A DNA stretch of 16,222 bases from the NCBI GenBank assembly GCA_035565775.1, contig DATMRW010000011.1, forward strand, positions 1 to 16,222. The letters run 5' to 3'. A model generated the notes under the pieces. That model ran no database searches. It was not told where the DNA came from and saw only the letters and a list, made by a program, of their open reading frames with translations. Of the stretch, positions 1 through 6,826 are shown piece after piece (the stretch's first letter is position 1; the number at the start of each line of letters is the position of its first letter). A program made the translations under genes and the position numbers. The DNA is from PRO6 sp035565775. Its GTDB lineage: Bacteria > Pseudomonadota > Alphaproteobacteria > Rhizobiales > Xanthobacteraceae.

Positions 1-1224
1 CTTGAAACGGACGACCAACTGATCGGCGTGGATCTCGATGCGGGCCACGTCGTCCAGCAGGACCAAGGGATTAGGCTCAGGGAGGAGAAGTGCGTCATTG
101 GAACCTCCGGAGAGGGCCGTCGATCCGGAGCGATGGGCGCGCAGCGCCGTAACCACGGCCTCTTCGAGCGCCGCGGCCGGAACACGGGATATGGTCCCGA
201 CTGTGGCGGTCCGGGATTCGCCATGCAGGCGCGGGGTCGAGACATAGTAGCGATAGTGGCGGCCAGCCTTGGTCGCATGGGTCGGCGTCATCCGGTAGCC
301 GGCATCGTCATACAGTAACCCGGTCAGGAGATGATCCGACCGGGTTTTGCTGCGATTGCGGTGGCCCCAGCGCGCGGTCAGCTTGTGCTGCACCCGCTCG
401 AACAGATCGCGGTCGAGCAGCGGCGGCTGCGCGCCGGGCAAAATCTCGCCCTGGTAGCTGACTTCGCCAATGTAGAAGCGGTTGCGCAGCAGATAGAGCA
501 GAGCACTGCGCCCGAACGGGACGCCGCCGCGCAGCGCGCCGGTGCTGAGGCGGCGAAGCTTGCTACGAATATTTTGCTGCCTGAGGTCGCGCACCAGCGC
601 ATTGACGCCGCCGAGCTCCAGATAGCGGCGGAAGATGGTGCGGACCGCCGCCGCCTCAATGGGGATGATCGTGATCTTGCCATCGGTGAGCTCGTAGCCG
701 AGCGGCAGCGGGCCGCCAACCCACAGCCCCTTGCGCTTGGACGCCGCGATCTTGTCGCGGATCCGCTCGGAGGTGACCTCGCGCTCGAACTGGGCGAACG
801 ACAGCAGCACGTTGAGGGTCAGCCGTCCCATCGAAGTCGTGGTGTTGAACTGCTGGGTCACCGAGACGAACGACACCTCATGGGCGTCAAACAGCTCGAC
901 CAGCTTGGCAAAATCCGCCAGCGACCGGGTCAGGGGGTCGACCTTGTAGACCACGATGATGTCGATCCTGCGGGACCGCACGTCGGCCAGCAGCCGTTGC
1001 AGATCGGGCCGCTCGGTCGAGCCACCCGAGAAGCCGCCATCGTCGTAACGGGCCTGGATCAGGGTCCAGCCGGCATGGGCCTGGCTGCGGATATAGGCCG
1101 AGGCGGCCTCGTGCTGGGCATCGAGCGAGTTGAAGTCCTGATCGAGGCCAGTGTCGGTGGAGACCCGGGTATAGATCGCGCAGCGGATCACCCTGACGGC
1201 TGCTGACGATGGCCTCTTCGTCAC
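1..1224 (-). CDS. Large serine recombinase (resolvase/invertase family), C-terminus cut by window edge; probable active-site mutant
   Basis: Site-specific recombinase that would cut and rejoin DNA through a phosphoserine link. I read 408 codons from a GTG at 1222-1224 to the window edge with no stop. The start is supported by a GGAGG ribosome site (CCTCC at 1232-1236 on the plus strand) and by a GTGA overlap with the stop of the upstream DUF2924 gene. The resolvase domain is clear: YTRVSTD with nucleophile Ser22, an FSGGSTERPDL stretch, and AQFEREVTSERI. The recombinase domain follows (KGLWVGGPLPLGYEL, then LLTGLLYDDAGYRMTPTHA) and lacks the zinc-ribbon cysteines of many large serine recombinases. 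One residue is odd: the usual VDRLTRS motif reads VDPLTRS here, with Pro97 (codon at 934-936) where a catalytic arginine is expected. Translation is probably coupled to the DUF2924 and DUF3489 genes. The family call is secure; activity is doubtful. Confidence 0.93.
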   Translation of the reverse strand, partial: MTKRPSSAAVRVIRCAIYTRVSTDTGLDQDFNSLDAQHEAASAYIRSQAHAGWTLIQARYDDGGFSGGSTERPDLQRLLADVRSRRIDIIVVYKVDPLTRSLADFAKLVELFDAHEVSFVSVTQQFNTTTSMGRLTLNVLLSFAQFEREVTSERIRDKIAASKRKGLWVGGPLPLGYELTDGKITIIPIEAAAVRTIFRRYLELGGVNALVRDLRQQNIRSKLRRLSTGALRGGVPFGRSALLYLLRNRFYIGEVSYQGEILPGAQPPLLDRDLFERVQHKLTARWGHRNRSKTRSDHLLTGLLYDDAGYRMTPTHATKAGRHYRYYVSTPRLHGESRTATVGTISRVPAAALEEAVVTALRAHRSGSTALSGGSNDALLLPEPNPLVLLDDVARIEIHADQLVVRFK

Positions 1225-1733
1225 GCCGGTGCCTCCTTGCCCAGTTGAACACCAGCGGTTTTGTCGCGGAGGCCGAAGAAGCGCGGCCCATTCCAGCGGG
1301 TGCCGGTGATGGCGAGGGCGACCTGCGACAGGCTGTCATAGGTCTGGCCATTCCAGGCAAACCCGTCCGTCATCACCATCACCCGATGCGGCGACTGATT
1401 CCACTCCCGGACCAGGACGGTGCCCGGAACAAGGTCGGTCTGCCGGCGATCGAACCGCAGCAGCCGGTCGATCACCGCGCGGTTGCTGGCGGCCTCATTG
1501 ACCGCATCGAGCACCGCGCCAATCTCCCGGTCGAGACCGCCGAACCGGTCCGCCTGGAGCCGGTACGCCGCCATCGCCAGTAGCAGGTGGCGCGGCAGAT
1601 GCGGGGGCGGCGGTCTCCCGAACAGGAGCTGCCAGCGTGCGCGGAGGCCGCGCAGGTCGAGACCGCGCAGCTGCGCGATCTCGTCCCCGGTGGACAGAGG
1701 GGCGGTGAGGCGGGTGGCGCGCTTTCGCCGCAT
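1221..1733 (-). CDS. DUF2924 family protein
   Basis: Protein of 170 residues matching my memory of DUF2924, a family of unknown biochemical role usually encoded directly before a large serine recombinase in alphaproteobacterial mobile elements. Recognisable blocks are EIAQLRGLDLRGLRARW near residues 18-34, LFGRPPPPHLPRHLL near 37-51, PGTVLVREW at 103-111, and GFAWNGQTY followed by ITGTRWNGPRFFGL near 124-156. The start is ambiguous. I chose the ATG at 1731-1733, four bases after the TAG of the upstream gene. An in-frame ATG twelve codons earlier (1767-1769) would overlap that gene. The end overlaps the recombinase GTG start by four bases, so the proteins may act together, for example as an accessory or control factor for recombination. 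That role is inference. Confidence 0.85.
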   Translation of the reverse strand: MRRKRATRLTAPLSTGDEIAQLRGLDLRGLRARWQLLFGRPPPPHLPRHLLLAMAAYRLQADRFGGLDREIGAVLDAVNEAASNRAVIDRLLRFDRRQTDLVPGTVLVREWNQSPHRVMVMTDGFAWNGQTYDSLSQVALAITGTRWNGPRFFGLRDKTAGVQLGKEAPA

Positions 1734-1737
1734 CGCC

Positions 1738-2100
1738 CTATGCCGCCGCGTCGGCGATGCGATAGACACGGCCGTGATCGGTCACTTCGGAGACAAGATC
1801 GAGGCCGAGCTTTTGACGCACGATGCCGGCGAGAAAGCCGCGGACCGAATGCGGCTGCCACTGCGTCGCCGCCACCAGCGCGGGGAGCGTCGCGCCGGTC
1901 TCCGACCGCAACATGGCGAGGATGCGCTGGTGCTTGGTGCCGGATGCTGCTGCAGCAGTGGCCGCGGCGCGCGTCGACCGACGCGGCCGTTGGGCGTTGG
2001 TCGCTGCTCGTGACGGAGCTGCTTTTGATCTGGATCGGGCTGGGGCATGTGCTGCCGCCGTGCGCGCCGCTGGCTTAAGCTTCGATTTGGCTTTGGTCAT
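1738..2100 (-). CDS. DUF3489 family protein, probable small winged-helix DNA-binding protein
   Basis: Protein of 120 residues. Residues 1-52 are a low-complexity Ala/Arg/Lys/Ser-rich basic tail (TKAKSKLKPAARTAAA and similar) that would be disordered and could bind nucleic acid. Residues 53-120 form a compact helical domain (QRILAMLRSETGATLPALV, then WQPHSVRGFLAGIV, ending in HGRVYRI) typical of DUF3489, whose pattern suggests a winged helix. The start is the ATG at 2098-2100, preceded by GGAGGATCCC; an open frame continues upstream to 2217 but has no comparable ribosome site. This is the first gene of the cassette with DUF2924 and the recombinase. Its role as regulator or directionality factor for the recombinase is a guess from position and fold. 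Confidence 0.83.
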   Translation of the reverse strand: MTKAKSKLKPAARTAAAHAPARSRSKAAPSRAATNAQRPRRSTRAAATAAAASGTKHQRILAMLRSETGATLPALVAATQWQPHSVRGFLAGIVRQKLGLDLVSEVTDHGRVYRIADAAA

Positions 2101-2466
2101 GGGATCCTCCGAGGTTGGCGCGGCATCCGCCGCCACCACCTCAGCCCCGCCGCGCAAAAGGCCCGGCAGGGCTGGATCGCGGGAGCGCGCTCCGGCCGCT
2201 CCCAGCTCCCACAGCAATGCTCGAAATCAACCGGAACGCCAGTCTTTTCTGGGCTCCTTCATGGCCGATGGCGGTGAGAAAGTATTATTGCTCATCACAG
2301 TTCGGGGAGGTTCGGAGACCCGTCGGGTGTGCCAAATTGCCACCATCCGGAACTCAACCGGGAACTTTCTCGATGATGGTCGGCGACGTCGTCAAATTTC
2401 TCAAGCGGACCGCGAGGCGGCATGGCGCCGCGCCCGGCGAAGCTGTGATCGTTGACACATGCCTCG
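2101..2466. other. Intergenic stretch without a supported gene
   Basis: This DNA lies between the DUF3489 start and the autotransporter remnant and must hold the leftward promoter of the recombinase cassette, though I see no convincing -35/-10 pair. A plus-strand frame from the ATG at 2373 to 2486 could encode about 37 basic residues (MMVGDVVKFLKRTARRHG and onward). It has no good ribosome site and runs into the adjacent pseudogene, so I do not call it. Other open frames here look like shadows of GC-rich DNA. Confidence 0.5.
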
Positions 2467-2720
2467 CTATTGCCACGCGTATTTGACGCAGGCCTTGCCG
2501 AGATAGCTGGTGACTGACCTGGAGAACTCGCCCTCGAACGTAGCGGCGAGCTAAGGGCGTTCGCCAGCTCACTTCCGCGCCGGCGGAGAAGATCTCTGCA
2601 TCAGGCGCTAGCGCCGCCCCATTGACGATGAAGCCCGTGCTCGGCAGCGCCTGGAAGCTCGCCACCAGCGTGCGCGTGGTGTCGAAATTGTGCGCCCAGT
2701 GATGCGCTCTTGTTCGTCTG
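2467..2720 (-). pseudogene. Remnant of an autotransporter beta-barrel C-terminus (frameshifted)
   Basis: Read leftwards, the first part gives HNFDTTRTLVASFQALP, then FIVNGAALAPDAEIFSAGAE and VSWRTPLA. The reading frame then shifts near 2555 and continues as ATFEGEFSRSVTSYLGKACV and KYAWQ before TAG at 2467-2469. Together this is the end of a type V secretion (autotransporter) beta-barrel domain, whose last strands have the pattern SFQALPGASFxVNGA, AGAEVxW and FEGEFS, ending in an aromatic residue. Intact proteins of this kind carry a large passenger and a barrel of roughly 280 residues. Only about the last 80 residues remain, with an indel, no start and no passenger. The upstream limit near 2720 is approximate. 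It is probably the stump of a chromosomal gene truncated when the island inserted or rearranged. Confidence 0.75.
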
Positions 2721-3236
2721 CGCAAAACCGGAAATCTCCGCCAAATCGATTGATCCCACCAATGAGATTGTGATTCGACGTTTTTCTTCGTTCGGGCGAT
2801 GGCGAGGTGCGACGTCTTACTGACTGGAACGCGGCAGAGCTGACTTCGATGAGTATGAGTGAAGCACTGCGGTCTTTCAAATGATGCTCGGCTTCGATAC
2901 GCCCGGAGCGGCTTCCCAACCAAAGCAAATAAAGGCGCAGAGTTTAATCTGCGCAGCTCAGCCCCAATGCGAACAATCGCTAACTACGGTTGGTGGACTC
3001 CCGACAAGTATCCTACTCATGAGACGTGCTGGCATTAGCTCACCGCCTCTGCCTGGAGCGCCGCTGGCCGCCCGGTCGATATCGTCGGAGTGCCGTTTCC
3101 AGGAGCTCGCCGCCTACTATCGCGCATGTTGGCCAGATGCCGCTCGAGCCACATCGACCTGTCTGTTGAAAAGCTGCGGAGAAAGATCATGGTGTTCTCG
3201 ATAATTCGTATAGATTAGCAAAAGGGGGGCGGAAGC
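2721..3236. other. Intergenic stretch upstream of the defence operon
   Basis: About 500 bases with no supported gene and a lower GC content than the flanks. A plus-strand open frame at 2881-3204 (107 codons) has no ribosome site and a composition unlike the neighbouring genes, so I reject it. The Shango promoter should lie here. An AT-rich patch around 3199-3216 (GATAAT at 3200, TATAGA at 3209) could serve as a -10 element, but no matching -35 hexamer sits at proper spacing. Confidence 0.45.
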
Positions 3237-5510
3237 GTGGAATTGCTATTCATCATCTGTGCAGTTGTCGCATGGCTTTTCTACCGCGGGGTGAGGGTCA
3301 GAAAGTCTGAGGAGAGGCATTCGCTAAGAGGCGAGCCTGCCTCTCTATTGGGCGGAAGTGCTCAATCTTTCGAGCGAAGCGAGAGGGCGTATGCCTATCA
3401 AGCCCGCTCCGCGTCAGTTCCCGCGCGATGGATTCCGCATGGAGAGCAAGAGACCGTGGGTGGCTTTCGGCTCGAGGGGGGCATGTTCTACTTGGGCGGC
3501 GTTCTTCCAGGTCAAGCGGTTGGTCAATGCGGTAACTGCGCCATTGATCCCACAAGCAAGGTTGCCTCTTCTGGATTAGATCAGGCCGGACAGACAATGC
3601 CCTACTGGCCCTCGTACCAATCCATTCCCCCAGTCGCGCGGCGGACGTATCTGAAATGGCTGGCGGACGGACGTGACGACCCGTCTATAGGCATCGGCTA
3701 CGTGTTCCTGTTTTTCTACGGGATCGAGCGTCGTCTCTTCTTCGATCAGGCGAATGGAGAAGCCCAGCAGCTCATCGCCGAGGTCCGCCGCCTCCTCCAG
3801 CTTTACGGCGAAAACGGATCATTCCGGGGATACGCGACGACATTCCTGGATGCGGCCCAACTCATGTCCGAGCACGACATCGATCGTCCGCAGCTCTCGC
3901 CAGACCTTCGGAGCGGGTATGAAATGCCGTTGTCCGTTAGACTCTATCTCGGACGCAAACTCGCTTCGCACGAGCCTCTCGATGCGAGAGACGGGCTGAC
4001 TTGGGTTCTTTCACTCCCCGACACAAGTCTGCGGACACCGGCAAAGAGATGCTTCCCCGAACTGGTTGACCTGTGGGAGCAGCGCTTCTCAGCGCGCTAT
4101 CCAAACGGCTTGAAGGTCAATCCGCCGAAGGCACGACTGAAGCTGGATTATCGTGCGGCCAGCAGTGGGTTCAACTGCCGGATCGACATAAGTTCTTCCT
4201 CGGGCGGGCTGCCGGACATCTCGGTAATTTCGGCTCCGATCGACGGACTTCGCAATCTCCTGATTTCCTGCACCGACGAACTCTCGGCCTACAGCCGCCT
4301 GCTCGGGCGGAACCCGGAGGCCAGGGGCTCGATCGAGGCGGCCTTCGCACTTCCGAAGGAACTGCTTGCTTCGGGTCCCGCCATGGGCACCGCAGTCGTC
4401 GCGCGGCTCGAAAATCTGTTCGGTGGGAAGAACGTCGCGGGAATGCGGGTGACCCAGCTTGCGAAGGCGCTCTCGTTGGATGTCGGTGCCGCCGGGAAGA
4501 TCCCCGCAGGCATGTGCAATCAGATCGGCGCATTCCTCGATCGACTAGACATCGGGTTCGAGCCGGACCGTCGGTATGGTTCAAGAAACCTGCAGGTGGA
4601 AGGTTACGTGCTGCTGTTCAAGGCCTCGGGTGGCGCCAAAGTTGATGGTGACACCCCGGCGTTTGTCGCGGCCCGAGCGATGATCGACGTGGCCGTTCTT
4701 GCGGCGAACGCAGACGGAAAGATCGAGCCAGGCGAGTTCGAGTCTATTAAGGCCGACATTCGAGCCGTGCCGAATCTAGGCGGGGTCGAGAAGGCGCGGC
4801 TGATGGCGTACGCAAGTATTCTTCTGGAGGACACGCCGGGGCACCAAGCTGCGAATCAGAAATTGAAATCCCTCGGCCATGCCGAGAAGCAAGCAGTCGT
4901 TAGATCGGCCACCGCAGCCATCCTGTCAGACGGCCACGTCACTCCGGCAGAGGTGAAGTTCCTGGAACGTCTCTACCGCACACTTGGTCTCCCAGAGGGG
5001 CAGGTATATGAAAACCTCCACCGCGGTTCCGCCGTCGTAGACGAACCAATTCCGGTCGCGCCAGAACTGCGGACCCCCGGCGTTCCTGTACCACCTCCGG
5101 CGAAGGTCGAGGCGCCGGCCGCAGGCGGCATACAGATCGATCACACGCGCCTCGAGCGCCTCAGGTCAGAAACGTCTGCAGTATCCGAGCTGCTCGCTGG
5201 AATCTTTATGGACGATCAGGCCGCTCCCCCACCTTCCACGACGCAATCAGTATCTTCCGGCGGCCGATTCGCCGGCCTCGACGCCTCGCACTCGGCGCTC
5301 CTCGCGGCCCTGCTCGATGCCCAGGGCGTCGACAGGGGGGCCTTCGAAGAACAGGCTCGCTACTTCCGTCTGTTGCCCGATGGAGCGATCGAACGGATTA
5401 ACGACTGGGGCTTCGATCAGTTCGGTGAACCCTTGATCGAAGAGGATGAGGTCGTGGCCATCGCCGCCCACCTCAGATCACAACTATTGGAAGCGGGAAC
5501 TGTAGTATGA
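3237..5510 (+). CDS. sngA: Shango SngA: TerB_N / TerB / TerB_C domain protein with N-terminal membrane anchor
   Basis: First gene of a three-gene anti-phage operon; 757 residues. The start is a GTG at 3237 preceded by GGGGGGCGG. Residues 2-16 (ELLFIICAVVAWLFY) form one hydrophobic helix followed by the basic RGVRVRKSEER, a likely signal anchor leaving the rest in the cytoplasm. A TerB_N-like region covers roughly residues 60-170 (VGGFRLEGGMFYLGG and onward). The TerB core is near 475-600 with two acidic turns, DGKIEPGE at 493-500 and DGHVTPAE at 565-572, the metal-binding pattern of tellurite-resistance TerB folds. A Pro/Ala-rich linker near 603-630 leads to a TerB_C-like tail. Shango is known to pair a TerB-domain protein with an ATPase and a helicase and to block phage; its mechanism is not settled. 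The stop overlaps the sngB ATG (ATGA at 5507-5510), so translation is coupled. The domain call is firm; the gene name rests on the operon. Confidence 0.88.
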   Translation: MELLFIICAVVAWLFYRGVRVRKSEERHSLRGEPASLLGGSAQSFERSERAYAYQARSASVPARWIPHGEQETVGGFRLEGGMFYLGGVLPGQAVGQCGNCAIDPTSKVASSGLDQAGQTMPYWPSYQSIPPVARRTYLKWLADGRDDPSIGIGYVFLFFYGIERRLFFDQANGEAQQLIAEVRRLLQLYGENGSFRGYATTFLDAAQLMSEHDIDRPQLSPDLRSGYEMPLSVRLYLGRKLASHEPLDARDGLTWVLSLPDTSLRTPAKRCFPELVDLWEQRFSARYPNGLKVNPPKARLKLDYRAASSGFNCRIDISSSSGGLPDISVISAPIDGLRNLLISCTDELSAYSRLLGRNPEARGSIEAAFALPKELLASGPAMGTAVVARLENLFGGKNVAGMRVTQLAKALSLDVGAAGKIPAGMCNQIGAFLDRLDIGFEPDRRYGSRNLQVEGYVLLFKASGGAKVDGDTPAFVAARAMIDVAVLAANADGKIEPGEFESIKADIRAVPNLGGVEKARLMAYASILLEDTPGHQAANQKLKSLGHAEKQAVVRSATAAILSDGHVTPAEVKFLERLYRTLGLPEGQVYENLHRGSAVVDEPIPVAPELRTPGVPVPPPAKVEAPAAGGIQIDHTRLERLRSETSAVSELLAGIFMDDQAAPPPSTTQSVSSGGRFAGLDASHSALLAALLDAQGVDRGAFEEQARYFRLLPDGAIERINDWGFDQFGEPLIEEDEVVAIAAHLRSQLLEAGTVV

Positions 5511-6826
5511 CGACGATCACCACTATCCGACCGCGCGACCGCGACGTTATCCTTCAGGCGCTCGCGGCGGGGGTCGTCCCGCGAACCGGTCTTCGCCACG
5601 TGCAGGTCGGCCGGGCGGCGGAAGTTGGAGCGCTCGTCCGCGACATTGATCGGATCGCAGATGGCGGCTCCGCCATCCGTTTCGTGATCGGCGAGTACGG
5701 CGCGGGAAAGACGTTCTTCCTCAATCTGGTCCGGGTTATCGCGCTCGAGCGGAAGTGCGTTACGGTGCATGCCGATCTCGCGCCTGACCGACGCATCCAT
5801 GCCTCAGCTGGGCAGGCGCGAGGGCTCTATGCCGAAGCCGTCCGCAACATGGCCACCCGGACGAAGCCTGACGGCGGCGCGCTCGGGAGCGTCGTCGAGC
5901 GCTTTATTACCGATTGCGTCGGCGACGCCGTGCAGCGCACCAAGCCTGTCGAGGCCGTAATTGACGAAAAGCTTGCCCAATTGCAGGAACATGTCGGCGG
6001 CTACGACTACGCGACCGTCCTCAAGGCGTACTGGCGTGGAAGCGAGGATGGCGACGAGGCGATGAAGGCGTCTGCTCTGCGCTGGCTGCGTGGCGAGTAC
6101 TCGACCAAGACAGAAGCCAGGCAGGCGCTCGGCGTCCGCAACATCATCGACGATGGAGACGTGTATGATGCCCTGAAGCTTCTCGCCGCCTTCGTGAAGC
6201 TGGCGGGGTATTCCGGGCTGCTGGTGGTCTTCGATGAGATGGTGAACCTCTACAAGCTCCAGAGCAGCCAGGCCCGGAACCAGAACTTCGAACAGATCCT
6301 CCGGATGCTGAACGATGTGCTGCAGGGCAATTTCGGGGGGATCGGCTTTGTCTTCGGCGGCACGCCCGAGTTCCTGATGGACACGCGGCGCGGCCTCTAT
6401 AGCTACGCTGCCCTACAGTCCCGCTTGGCAGAGAATACGTTCGCCAGGAACGGCCTCATCGACCTTTTCGGCCCGGTGCTTCGTCTCCAGAACCTAACGC
6501 CAGAAGACCTCTTTATCCTACTTTCCAACATCCGGGCGGTCTTCTCATCTGGAGACCGCTCCCGGCATCTCGTCCCGGACGAGGCGCTTCCAGCATTCAT
6601 GGAGCACTGCAGCCGTCATGTGGGCGAGGCCTACTTCCGCACACCGCGAAACACGATCAAGGCGTTCGTTCAGTTCCTTGCCGTGCTGGAGCAGAACCCA
6701 GGCACGCAGTGGCAAGGCCTGATCGGCGGTGTCGAAGTGGCCCCGGACACGGAGGCCGCGAAGGACCTCGAAGCGGAAGACAGCGCCGGAGGCGAGGATG
6801 ACGAACTCGTCTCAATCAGGCTCTGA
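5507..6826 (+). CDS. sngB: Shango SngB: DUF2791 / BrxD-like P-loop ATPase
   Basis: ATP-binding protein of 439 residues. The Walker A motif is GEYGAGKT at 62-69, and the probable Walker B is LVVFDE at 239-244 within GLLVVFDEMVNLYKL. These and the overall pattern, including FGGTPEFL and TPRNTIKAFVQFL, fit the DUF2791 family, which in BREX systems is called BrxD. The length is normal for the family and no key residue is missing. The protein probably works with the helicase encoded next to it: the same ATPase plus Lhr-type helicase pair occurs in several BREX types and, with a TerB protein, in Shango. The ATG overlaps the sngA stop by four bases. Its own 3' end overlaps the sngC start by 29 bases, so the three proteins should be made together. 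The C-terminal tail is acidic (EAEDSAGGEDDE). Confidence 0.92.
   Translation: MTTITTIRPRDRDVILQALAAGVVPRTGLRHVQVGRAAEVGALVRDIDRIADGGSAIRFVIGEYGAGKTFFLNLVRVIALERKCVTVHADLAPDRRIHASAGQARGLYAEAVRNMATRTKPDGGALGSVVERFITDCVGDAVQRTKPVEAVIDEKLAQLQEHVGGYDYATVLKAYWRGSEDGDEAMKASALRWLRGEYSTKTEARQALGVRNIIDDGDVYDALKLLAAFVKLAGYSGLLVVFDEMVNLYKLQSSQARNQNFEQILRMLNDVLQGNFGGIGFVFGGTPEFLMDTRRGLYSYAALQSRLAENTFARNGLIDLFGPVLRLQNLTPEDLFILLSNIRAVFSSGDRSRHLVPDEALPAFMEHCSRHVGEAYFRTPRNTIKAFVQFLAVLEQNPGTQWQGLIGGVEVAPDTEAAKDLEAEDSAGGEDDELVSIRL

Noticed and set aside
331..1206. Plus-strand open frame of 291 codons across the left end
   Set aside because: It is antisense to the serine recombinase, whose motifs are unmistakable on the minus strand.
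2881..3204. 107-codon plus-strand frame before sngA
   Set aside because: No ribosome site, no domain, and amino-acid composition unlike the real genes; treated as non-coding.
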